A stretch of 12,703 nucleotides of DNA, taken from NCBI GenBank assembly GCA_004151065.3, contig NWUY0300007668.1, positions 47,190-59,892 of the forward strand, given 5' to 3'. The stretch comes from Larix sibirica. Taxonomy: Eukaryota > Streptophyta > Pinopsida > Pinales > Pinaceae. Positions 1-8,049 of this stretch are shown here, one piece after another; positions within the stretch are counted from its first letter, which is position 1, and each line of letters starts with the position of its first letter. The notes beneath the pieces were generated by a model, which saw nothing but the letters and a program-made list of their open reading frames with translations, was not told where the DNA came from and searched no databases. A program made the position numbers and the translations under genes.

Positions 1-341
1 ACATTGAGCTAGAATGGTGGTAGCTTATCTCTAAAGTGAGAGAGAAGGCTGCTAAGATCGTTTTACATCAATTTCCTGGAAGCATAACTTTCATATACTA
101 ACTCCATTTAATGTGTACAGTATCCTGTTGGAAATCACTGATTAAAAAGAAAAATTGATGCCCAGTATTTTGCTGTGAAAAGCAACCTATGTCATGAAGG
201 ATCATTGGCCAAAAAACACTGTTTAGGCTGTCAAAACAGTGGGCCTGAATTTTAGGACCCAAAAAATCTTAACAAAATTTCCCAACTGGAGAACCATGTT
301 GATTCAATGGAAGATGTGGGTGGCCAACAATATCCACGTGG
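1..341. other. Left flank, no gene seen
   Basis: This stretch is AT-rich and stop-rich on both strands. I find no coding similarity, repeat or RNA gene. It lies outside the large direct repeat: the sequence to the left of copy B does not resemble it. Confidence 0.5.
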
Positions 342-351
342 ATCATATCCC

Positions 352-640
352 AATATAATCCACCAATAATCTGAATTATATAGGAGTTTGACTTTGATTC
401 ATGTCATTGTGGTAACGTGGCAGGCATAAAACTTGTATCCGGTGAAGATATCGCCAATGCATGCCTTCTGTAGTGATAGAGTTCTTAAACAGGAGACAAT
501 TTCTGACATGGAGTGACCAATATTAATTGTATATGTGCTTCTATCATCACCATGATTTAGTCCATCAAGGAATCCTTAAACGGTTTTATCTCCATCAAAA
601 CAATCATAGTCACATACACAGGCTCATCGAAAAAGACATT
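352..640 (-). pseudogene. Unidentified conserved coding tail, copy A
   Basis: On the minus strand the peptide around 402-470 reads LQKACIGDIFTGYKFYACHV, followed by TTMT and an in-frame stop. Copy B (7703-7906) gives nearly the same peptide, LQKARIGDFFTGYKFYACHV, within a 67-codon open frame. Conservation of the amino-acid frame across two old, otherwise degraded copies suggests this was once protein-coding. It lies downstream of the cupin-like fragment on the same strand, so it may be that gene's C-terminus, or a third captured fragment. I do not recognise the family. Confidence 0.4.
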
Positions 641-799
641 AAACTTGTTGCTCTTGTATTCATTATCATATGGTCTTTTGGTGCCACCTCATATTTGAAA
701 CTTCTTAACATCCTTGGCTGCAAATGTTCACAAGCTCGTGATATATTTAAAATTCTTTTGCACTATCGCGTTTATCAGTATTGACACCAACTTCTAAAA

Positions 800-1735
800 A
801 TGCACGATCAGAAGCGTCCACAGGGTTCACATAAATTGCATGCTACATTGAAGCGTGACGAGTGAAATCATCCAAACAAGCCTTGAACAAGCCTCTCTGA
901 GTTATCGTGCTATCTTTTAGTATCTCCAAGATTGAACCACGTTATCTAACAATTAAATGAATTTCATTTACAATGAAAAGGTTGGCTTACTGAAAAAATC
1001 TACTATGCTTCCATCTCCAAGATAAGCCATCCCATTTGTGATGTTATACCCAGGAATTAAGAGCAATATAGATCATACCTTCCCATTCAAAAAGAAACTC
1101 CACCTCTATTCTAAATGTGATATGCCAGGAGAAACCATCGTTAAAAAATTGATCCATGTTAGTGTTTATAACTGTATTATTTGGTTTGGTCCCATTGCCA
1201 CAAGAACATACATCAAAGTGCTTGCTTAAATCTATTATTCGGTTATTATGATGGCAAGTGTCACGTGTGTTGCATGCAGAAATCCTCGAGGAATATATAG
1301 AATATCACCCTAGGTCAGCAGAATTTCTTTAAGGCTGTTCGCATCAACTAGTGTCATATGTACAACACTCAAGGGTAAATGTAAAAGATGAAGCAATTTT
1401 TATAGAGGAACAATAATCCATTTTTTTGTTTGAGTCCTCTTGGGGTTTCTCACTTCGAGCATTGGACAATAGCTCTAGTGTGCATGGAGACAATCATAAG
1501 GGACCATAATATTATTCTAGTGATCCACAAAGCTTTTCAGCTTGATTTTCATGCCTTTGGAAGAATCAACATATTAGCTAAAACCATCATTGTGACTCCA
1601 TTCAAGCAATCAAAATTTGTGTCAAGAACCTGAGCAATATGGTTTTGGGACATAGATTGATAACTTCGTAAGCTTGTTTCTTTAATCTCTCAGAACTTAT
1701 TTTTATGATTGAACAACATTTTGAGGAGATATTTG
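800..1735 (-). pseudogene. JmjC/cupin (NO66-like) pseudogene fragment, copy A
   Basis: On the minus strand one frame near 1326-1370 reads VVHMTLVDANSLKEILLT. After a stop (1312-1316) it continues GDILYIPRGFLHATHV (about 1260-1310). The GD-x-LY-x-PRG-x-x-H pattern is the signature around the second iron-binding histidine of the cupin/JmjC oxygenases related to NO66 and MINA53, which act on ribosomal proteins and possibly histones. Further down, about 900-960, a leucine-rich stretch containing CGSILEIL-like residues is read in the remaining frames and matches copy B. Several frameshifts and stops break the gene. The first part (about 1400-1735), next to the prolidase junction, is assigned by position only. 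I saw no catalytic HxD motif. The family call rests on motif recall, not on a search. Confidence 0.55.
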
Positions 1736-2600
1736 ATAGAAATAATAGCTTCATGAGCACCAAGAACTGCATTAAGCACAAGTCACTAGTCATCGGTGAA
1801 TTTGCCATCAACATGGAATGGGCATGTTATATCAGAACCATAGGAGTCCTACTCTTCATCCATATTCAATAACATCGTGTCACCAACCTTGAGAGTTCTA
1901 TCATTTGGAGTTCCAGCATGTCCATAGTGGAGAATAGAACTATTTATTCTCATTGCACAGATGTGAGTATAGGAGCAATGTCTTCATCCACCAAACACAT
2001 ACACACAATGCTAGAATATTCTTTCCAATTGACACTCCATCTCAATTTTAGTTTTCCATAATACCTCAACATGATTTGTTGAGCTCACTTTATTGGCATA
2101 TCACAGGATATTCAATTTCCAATATGACTTGATTACATGGCACTCAGTCAAAATAGGATATAAAATATCAAGATTGGTCTCAAAAATTTATATTCCTTTG
2201 AATTGTGTGGTCTAAGAGAATTTGTTGTTGTCATGTTGAGGCCATGCAAGAGATATAATAACACTATTTTGTTGTTCGCAGCAAGAGACCTTAAAATGTC
2301 TTTCATCTCATCAGTGTAATAGACATCATCCACCACATACATGTCCTTTAGATTAGAAAAGGTATGTATTTTTTTTAATCCAAACTGCATAGTCTTCACT
2401 TAATCTTGGGGTAAAGAGAAATTCTTTCCAGTTGAAATGTCAATGGATCCATAGAATTCTGGCTCTTTCACTGAAACAACTCTCTTGCCATTTTATCTCT
2501 TGAAGCAAACCTGTACATGCAATTTGTTTATCATCCTTTGCAAAATGAATCTCGAACCATCAACTAACTTGAGTCATCCACTTAATGCTTTCGTTAAAAA
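1736..2600 (-). pseudogene. Prolidase (Xaa-Pro dipeptidase) pseudogene, copy A
   Basis: Prolidase is a cytosolic metallopeptidase that splits X-Pro dipeptides and has a creatinase/aminopeptidase fold. Read on the minus strand from right to left, successive fragments follow the family order. First comes an N-terminal tract with KEPEFYGSIDISTGK (about 2435-2480). Next are DMYVVDDVYYTDEMKDIL and LLYLLHGLN (2240-2350), then ECHVIKS (about 2115-2140), then a tract ending in RHCSYTHIC (about 1965-2000). Then come HYGHAGTPNDRTLKVGD (about 1880-1935), YGSDITCPFHVDGKFTDD (about 1795-1850) and NAVLGAHEAII (about 1742-1775). These cover roughly the first 55-60% of a prolidase, with no introns between segments although the plant gene is, as far as I know, multi-exon. 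It has several frameshifts, a TAG-TGA double stop near 1790, and Asn in place of the first metal-binding Asp (LLNMD). It is non-functional. Confidence 0.85.
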
Positions 2601-2623
2601 TCCATAGACTCCCTAACCGATGG

Positions 2624-2669
2624 AAATCCCAAACAGACATCTAGTCAAATCCCAAATAGACATCTAGTC
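2624..2669. repeat. Tandem duplication, 23 bp x 2
   Basis: The unit AAATCCCAAACAGACATCTAG plus TC occurs at 2624-2646 and again, with one C-to-T change, at 2647-2669. Copy B has a single equivalent (near 9760-9785), so the duplication arose in copy A after the large repeat split. Confidence 0.9.
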
Positions 2670-2761
2670 CGATGGAGACTTAGGCTACGAACATGCTTTT
2701 GCGCAATTGATAGGCAGTAAGAAAGTGAATATTGTGTCATTTCGTAGGAGTGGAATCCTAG

Positions 2762-2837
2762 CAACACTTTGTCGGCTATATTCCATTGATCAACACTTTG
2801 TCGGCTATATTCCATTGATCGGTTATATTCCGTTGAT
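2762..2837. repeat. Tandem repeat, 29 bp x 2.6
   Basis: The unit beginning CAACACTTTGTCGGCTATAT occupies 2762-2790 and 2791-2819, perfectly repeated. An 18-bp partial third unit with two changes follows at 2820-2837. Copy B carries one unit at 9872-9900. This is a local expansion specific to copy A. Confidence 0.95.
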
Positions 2838-2839
2838 GA

Positions 2840-2951
2840 CCAAAAATGGCATCAACATATGCCAACCAACAAGAGCGCTTCACTTATAGCGGCTTCCAAA
2901 AATGGCATCAACATATGCCAACCAACAAGAGCGTGTCACTTATAGCGGCTT
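2840..2951. repeat. Tandem duplication, 56 bp x 2
   Basis: The unit beginning CCAAAAATGGCATCAACATA fills 2840-2895 and 2896-2951, with two adjacent differences (GCGCTTCAC against GCGTGTCAC). Its first 10-12 bases are the last sequence shared with copy B. The rest has no counterpart there, so the tandem unit includes the repeat boundary. Confidence 0.95.
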
Positions 2952-3962
2952 GCGAATGAAAAAAATGGATTTTGAAAATCCAGAATGCATAGAGTGGATG
3001 GGGCAAAGTTATACAGAAAGCTCACTGGTATGGAGTCAAGTAAACACAAGTAATGTGTTTTTTGGGTGTATGAAGCAATAGGTTGGTCTCATGTAGATTG
3101 GTATGAATATCACGAATAAAGATCAAGAAATGAATGCAGAAGAAGACAAGTCTTCAAGATAATTTTCATGTGGGAAAGACAAAACCTCTCAGTGAACGGT
3201 GGGTAGAAAGGGAAAATAGAAATGGGAAAAGGCATAACCTTGTTTTCTTTTGAGCGATGATCTCTTCGTTGGAAAGTAGAAGTCATTATCAAGGGAGACC
3301 CGTAAAGATATATATAAAATAAGGTATTACTTCTTCTAGTTCCCATGTACTCATCACAATATTGGTATATCAGTGATTAAAATGCAAAAACAAGCTCACC
3401 TCTTAGTGTTGATTCATTCAAACTATAATTGAAGTTAACAATTGGTTAATGACAACTAAGTTGAGAAAAGGAAAAAATAAAAAAACTAAAACAAACTAGA
3501 AATAAAAATAAAAAAATATAACAAAACAAGAAAAAGTTAACTTAAGAATAAAGCAAAAGGTTAAAACATAATCTAAGCTAAAATAAGAGGAAATAAAAAA
3601 TGCTAAAAACACTAAAAGCTCAAGATTGATAAAGCAAAATGAGATAAATGATCAAAACAAAACAAAACAAAATGTGTTTTTAATATTATATTTTTTATAT
3701 ATTTTTTAATAAAAAAATTAAAAAACAATTTACTTATATACATGGATTAAATGAATAAAAATCTGAATTATGACTAATAAAATTTCATGTACAAGAATAC
3801 ATCCTTAATCCCACCATCACGATCTCCGATGTGACCATAGTTGCTCAAAGCGTGCCAACCAACATGCCAACGAACAAAGGCATGTGGCGAACTGTAATGA
3901 TGAGTTAAAAACCCAAAGGGCTATGAACCATTGTGCAAAACACAGCAAGATTTAACATCAAA
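2952..3962. other. AT-rich spacer, no gene seen
   Basis: No coding similarity is visible. The stretch 3460-3780 is strongly A-rich on the plus strand, with many short AAAACAAA-type runs. A short stretch near 3850-3880 (ATGCCAACGAACAA) resembles part of the 56-bp unit at 2840-2951, but it is too short to interpret. Confidence 0.5.
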
Positions 3963-4162
3963 ACTTTCTACATGCTGTGACACATCACAAAAAGATGAAG
4001 CTCTAAAATGGTTATCTACGGTCAAAAAATCATGAATGAGAGCATATTTAATATTTAAAAAATGCATTCAAAATCAAGACTTTCTACATGGGGTGACACA
4101 TCATAAAAAGATGAAGTTCAAAAATGGTTATCTACGGTCAAAAAATCGTGAATGAGAGCATA
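3963..4162. repeat. 84-bp direct repeat, period 116 bp
   Basis: The segment beginning ACTTTCTACATG occurs at 3963-4046 and at 4079-4162 with a handful of substitutions. Both copies contain ATGGTTATCTACGGTCAAAA. The 32 bp between them are AT-rich. There is no open frame across the array, so this is most likely an old tandem duplication of spacer or of a decayed element. Confidence 0.9.
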
Positions 4163-5280
4163 ACCATCTGTTGCATTATGATTCATTGCTTCAATCAAGT
4201 CTTCTCTTCCGACGACACACTAAGATTTTTCAAAAGGAACTTATCATGCGAAGGATTCAGTTCGATCTCTTGAGTTGAAGGATCATTGAAAGAATCGGTT
4301 TGACATTGAAATAGAGGATTGGAGAACATATGAAAAACTTTGTCACCCAAGGAAACTAAACAAACATCATTAAGGGTGATGCAACAAATTATTTTTTATT
4401 AATACAAAAATACTACACCTAATGCAACTAATTATATACCATCACTTCTTCTTCTTTTTTAATTTATCTTCTGAAATAAAAATAAAATTAAAATAACAAA
4501 CTATGCAAAAATTTATATACAATTTTATACAAATCTAATATGAAGTTGAAAAAAAAATATTATATACAAATGATGCATAGTTTTAATATATATGTTATAC
4601 ATTTAACATTTGCATTAGACCCTTATGTACTATATTTATTCATTATTTACCATATATTGAATTTACAATAATGAAAATGAACAAAATAAACAAAGACAAT
4701 AACGAATTACCAACAAAGAAAGTTACTGGCATATGAAAGCAAGAACACAAAGGATGATATTTGACTTCGAAGATGTACATATGGAAATCTTGAATCAACG
4801 AAATGTCAAACCAGTGACTAAATTGAACTATAATATAAACAAGAAAATGGAATTACTGCAAGCAAACAAATAACAAAATAACACCAGCTAAGACAATTTT
4901 ATTATTGCTTCGACCAAAAAAATTTATACAAGAATTCGGTCAGTCTAACATTGATTTTTTTGGATTTCTGCGAAAACCCAGACCATATTTTAAACTCAAA
5001 ATTTGCACAAACGTTTCCAAGACAGCCATATGCAACCCAAGCGAGCAGAAAAGAGGACATGTAGATTAAGCTTGAATGAGTCATTGAATATGAAAATAAG
5101 CTTATATTCCTACAAAATTTTCCATTGATAAGAAACTAAGGTTACCTTAGTGCAAACATCAGACTCAAAATCCACGTTCTTCCCCTGAAGTGTTACCTGC
5201 TGTCAACAAACCAAGCTAAATCCTGCAAGCAAAAAAATATGTATGAAATATGGAAGAAAAATTAAACAATAAAGAAACTC
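4163..5280. other. AT-rich spacer, no convincing gene
   Basis: The region is AT-rich, particularly 4380-4700. A 60-codon minus-strand frame at 4902-5084 shows no family features. A short minus-strand stretch at 5146-5196 is bounded by splice-like CAG and GTAACC, but it is too small to call. Confidence 0.4.
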
Positions 5281-5481
5281 TCACTGCCCGCTTTACCCTC
5301 CCCTCAGGCGAGATTTGAGATCTCTTTGGGACCATGCTCTACTACGGCGTCTTTATTTTTAAAGATATTCTGAGGCCGTGAAGTTGTTGAAGGAAAAAAA
5401 ATATTTGATGCGGCCTTGGTGTGTCTGGGGTGTGGGCTGTGAAAAGCTTTACCTTACATATCTGTATGGATCAGGCCATAC
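5281..5481 (-). mobile_element. Leader-like region downstream of the primer-binding site
   Basis: This is less AT-rich than its surroundings. It follows the primer-binding site in the element's reading direction (minus strand). A minus-strand ATG at 5333-5335 opens about 39 codons (MVPKRSQISPEGRVK...) and then stops. The second half of that frame runs into an AT-rich tract with splice-like ends. No gag motif is visible. Most likely it is untranslated leader of the truncated element. Confidence 0.35.
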
Positions 5482-5493
5482 GCTCTGATACCA
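5482..5493 (-). promoter_or_regulatory. LTR-retrotransposon primer-binding site (initiator tRNA-Met)
   Basis: The minus strand reads TGGTATCAGAGC directly after an LTR end in ACA. This 12-mer is the classic complement of the 3' end of plant initiator tRNA-Met, which primes reverse transcription in most Ty1/copia and TRIM elements. It sets the element's orientation: the LTR lies at higher coordinates and the internal domain runs to lower coordinates. Confidence 0.9.
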
Positions 5494-6000
5494 TGTTAAA
5501 ATTTAAAGACAGAAAAGAATGGAACGCAAGTACTATGGAAGAGAAAATACTATGGGACATCCAGGTGTCTTAGTCAAACTATAACCAACTAACAACTCAA
5601 CTAATTAATACACTTATCACCACTGAGATTACAATTCTTAACGCCTTCAAGATTGTTCCTTCTCCTTCTGTAGGATTGGGCTTTGGGGAGACCAAGCTCA
5701 ATAAAATTATTATGGACAGAGTAAGGGTTTTTCATTTTGAACGAAAAGCCTTGAGCAAACAACCCACGGATGGAAGCACTCTGCTGAGTCTGCACGCAGA
5801 TGTACCAAGCCTCTTCTATTTCGGCACACAAAAAGAATATACTACAACTCAGCTCCCAAACACAGAGAAAACAAAGCTCAACGGCCAAGCTTAAGGCAAC
5901 GTGAAGGAACTTCAGGTCTCAAATCCATGGGAGCAATAATCTCAACGGACAGAGCAAGGGAGTCAATGCTCTTCTCTCAACATATATATTCATACCAACT
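5494..6000 (-). mobile_element. 5' LTR of a minus-strand Ty1/copia or TRIM retroelement (outer end undefined)
   Basis: The LTR begins on the plus strand at TGTTAAAATTTAAAGACAG (its 3' end on the minus strand reads TTAACA), immediately next to the primer-binding site. A TATA-like run (5982-5990) lies about 490 bp from that edge and would drive transcription toward the primer-binding site, as expected for a promoter at the U3/R boundary. The U3 end of the LTR could not be placed, so the LTR extends beyond 6000 by an unknown amount. Past the primer-binding site only about 200 bp of leader-like sequence (5281-5481) is recognisable before AT-rich spacer. No gag or pol of this element is seen, so it is a truncated element or a miniature one. 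Confidence 0.7.
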
Positions 6001-6236
6001 TGTTGGAGGCAGAGACAGCTGTCTGTGGTGCTACAACTCAGGAAGAAATAAAACGGGGAAGAAAACAGAGTAAAACCAAAGCTTCAGCTCTCTTTATCAA
6101 AATATAATTTTTTTATTACTATTCCGCAAACTGAGAGAGACAAAAAGAGAAGACAAAATTGTCTTGACTTCCTCCAAAAGTCTCGATGCAGTCAAAACAG
6201 AGAGTAGGTGGAATTACTTCCTACGAAACTTTCATA

Positions 6237-6322
6237 TCTTAATTATCATAATTGAAAAATGCCAATAGCTGGTTCATATAGTGTCTTAATTATCATAATT
6301 GAAATATGCCAATAACTGATTC
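6237..6322. repeat. 39-bp direct repeat, period 47 bp
   Basis: TCTTAATTATCATAATTGAA and the following bases occur at 6237-6275 and 6284-6322 with four differences. Each unit contains the inverted repeat AATTAT-C-ATAATT. It lies upstream of the LTR TATA-like run when read on the minus strand, so it could fall in U3 if the LTR is that long. No function is assigned. Confidence 0.85.
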
Positions 6323-7260
6323 CTATCGAAGTTTCTCATCGACTAATGATGTGGAAGTGCAGTAGATATATTCATAAAAATAAAAACAGTCAGAACACTA
6401 AAAAATTCATAAAATCATCTCAACGATTGCAAAAACAATCAAAAACCTGGTAGACGTGTTCAATACATCTTTGGTTTTTTATATATATTTTTAAAAACTT
6501 TGAGAGCACTAAAAAAATATGACAAATTTCCGGTTGGCCGTATCCGCATTAAATCTTAAATCCATTAAAGCATCAACAACTGGAACATTGTGATTGTGCT
6601 ACTTTTATCATTTTTTTATAACAACGATAGTATTGATAATATTGTTTTTATAGATACAATCATATTTTTCTTTTGTTTTGAATTTCTCAATTAGAATATT
6701 ATTTTATTTCAAATTTCTCAACGCTACCTTTTGGAATTGTCTGCTCTTCTAATGGCCCCTGTGCCCACATCTTCTTGCTGTATATTTTATTGTTTCATTA
6801 CACAATCCAGAACAATTCAAAAGCGGAGCTCGATAAATTTTATTTATTTAAAAACAAAAAACCTATCCAGCTTGCAACAAAAAACCTAATCCAGCTTGCT
6901 GTAACATATGCATTTGCCTTCAACAAGTGATACCTTTGAGTTTTGAAATATTTTATCTTAAATGTGATGTAGATTCTAGTGAAGGAAAGACCAGCTTTAC
7001 ATCATTTTTTAAGAGAAATCCTAAGTTAAGAGAGGCTACCATTATAACAACATAAGAACCGATCAGATCAATAAAAAATGTTAATTACTGTTAAACAGGG
7101 ATGGCAAGACAAGATTGATTCTCAGAACTTAGAAGTATTATTTTCGTAAAATAGTAATAAACTTTGGCAATGAGCTCAGAGGAAGACAAATGGGCTAACA
7201 CTCCATATCTAACTAATAGGCCGATTACATAAGTAAAAATGAAGAACCCATAAGTCATTC
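6323..7260. other. AT-rich stretch, no gene; possible 3' flank of the minus-strand exon
   Basis: No coding signal is seen. If the exon at 7261-7527 belongs to a gene, its 3' untranslated region would run leftwards into this stretch. A minus-strand AATAAA-type signal (plus-strand TTTATTTATTT) lies at about 6838-6848, some 415 bp past the stop codon. That link is inferred from position only. Confidence 0.35.
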
Positions 7261-7527
7261 TTAGAAGATTGAACCTTTTGAAATCTTACGAAGAATAGCC
7301 TGAACAACCTTTGGCTTTTGGCACCCGTATACAGAATCGCAAGATTTCTTGACATTGAAGATGCGTTTATAAAAGCCCTCATACTCAGGATGGACTGCCG
7401 CAATCAATCTGTAGGTCTCCAAGTTTCTCCAATCTAAAAGCAAATGTCTAATGTCACCAGGGCAAGTTGCAAGCAGTGCTTCTTTGACGATTCTTAGATT
7501 ATTCAGATATTTCTTGTACGCCCCATC
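7261..7527 (-). CDS. Orphan terminal coding exon of an unrecognised protein (partial)
   Basis: The minus strand carries 88 uninterrupted codons from GAT at 7525-7527 to a TAA at 7261-7263. The peptide starts DGAYKKYLNNLRIVKEALLA, includes CPGDIRHLLLDWRNLETYRL and EYEGFYKRIFNV, and ends AILRKISKGSIF. Balanced composition, with many charged and aromatic residues and no low complexity, makes a real exon likely. To its right the frame hits a TAG at 7549-7551, and the sequence there (7529-7606) matches LTR sequence, not coding sequence. Base 7528 is ambiguous (N). If it is C on the plus strand, the minus strand reads ATTAG before GAT, a possible splice acceptor. No ATG is available, so upstream exons lie beyond the repeat or are lost. 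I do not recognise the family. It could be a live gene's last exon or a fragment stranded by an insertion. Confidence 0.55.
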   Translation of the reverse strand, partial: DGAYKKYLNNLRIVKEALLATCPGDIRHLLLDWRNLETYRLIAAVHPEYEGFYKRIFNVKKSCDSVYGCQKPKVVQAILRKISKGSIF

Positions 7528-7528
7528 N

Positions 7529-7606
7529 TAATCAACTAACAAACTCAACTAATTAACCAACTGATAACTATGACCATTGAGATTACAATTCTTAACACAC
7601 TCAAAC
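7529..7606 (-). mobile_element. Fragment of the same LTR family
   Basis: This segment aligns with about 5577-5655 inside the LTR. Both contain AACTAACAA, CTCAACTAATTAA and GAGATTACAATTCTTAAC in the same order and orientation, with small indels. Neither side continues the similarity: the exon lies to the left and unrelated sequence to the right. It is a remnant of a second insertion, or LTR sequence left by a rearrangement. Confidence 0.75.
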
Positions 7607-7689
7607 TAATTACTCATTCATAATCTAAAGTCACCTGAAATCTTCGGAAATTTTCATTATCTACTAGTTCACACATGTACGCTTATATC

Positions 7690-7925
7690 CACATATAATT
7701 CGTCAATAATTTGAGTTATACACATGTTTGACTTTGATCCACGTCATTGTTGTAACGTGGCAGGCATAAAACTTGTATCCAGTGAAGAAATCACCAATGC
7801 GTGCCTTCTGTAGTGATAGAATTCTTAAACAGGAGACAAATTCAGACGTGGAAGTGACAAATCTTAATTTTATATGCACTTCTGTCATCGGCGTGACTTC
7901 GTCCATGAAGGATTCCTTAACAGTT
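7690..7925 (-). pseudogene. Unidentified conserved coding tail, copy B
   Basis: The minus-strand frame 7703-7906 runs 67 codons from MDEVTPMTEVHIKLRFVTST through LQKARIGDFFTGYKFYACHV to a stop. The second half matches copy A (352-640) almost residue for residue. It sits 3' of the cupin-like fragment on the same strand. No family is recognised; it is either the C-terminus of the cupin gene or a third captured piece. Confidence 0.45.
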
Positions 7926-8049
7926 TTGTCTCGATGAAAACGGGCATGATCACGTATTCATTGTTGTATAGTCTTTTGGTGCCACCTCAGATTTGAACCT
8001 TCTTAACATCCTTGGCTGAAAATGTTGACAAGCTCGTGATGTATTTAAA

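Larger units (their letters stand above)
342..2855. repeat. Large direct repeat, copy A, carrying captured gene fragments
   Basis: This block aligns along its length with about 7677-9912 in the same orientation. Examples are the tract around 410-500 against 7750-7840, and the tract CAACACTTTGTCGGCTATAT shared at 2762 and 9872. Similarity starts close to a TG at 342 (7677 in copy B) and ends near GACCAAAAATGG at 2838-2849 (9901-9912). Copy A is about 0.3 kb longer, because of local tandem duplications at its right edge and because copy B has internal deletions. Both copies carry the same two minus-strand pseudogenes. A canonical LTR is unlikely: no primer-binding site follows and the right end runs into gag-like sequence. 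A duplicated internal segment of a retroelement, or a segmental duplication, fits better. Confidence 0.85.

Noticed and set aside
527-1633. Plus-strand open frames at 527-784, 1038-1229 and 1430-1633
   Set aside because: They are antisense to the conserved cupin/tail fragments, and the equivalent frames are not kept in copy B, apart from one shifted version at 8598-8867.
3110-3346. 78-codon minus-strand open frame
   Set aside because: Composition and length fit chance, no motif is present, and it has no conserved partner in the window.
3963-4162. CRISPR-like or satellite array
   Set aside because: There are only two units, with a long diverged repeat and a single spacer, in evident plant nuclear DNA.
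4902-5084. 60-codon minus-strand open frame
   Set aside because: It has no domain features, sits in AT-rich spacer, and is of a length expected by chance.
5146-5196. Possible minus-strand micro-exon of 17 codons bounded by CAG and GTAACC
   Set aside because: The splice-like signals are common in AT-rich plant DNA, the peptide is not recognised, and no neighbouring exon could be joined with confidence.
5601-5894. Overlapping plus and minus open frames of 72 and 95 codons
   Set aside because: Both lie within the LTR, which is non-coding. Neither resembles a known protein.
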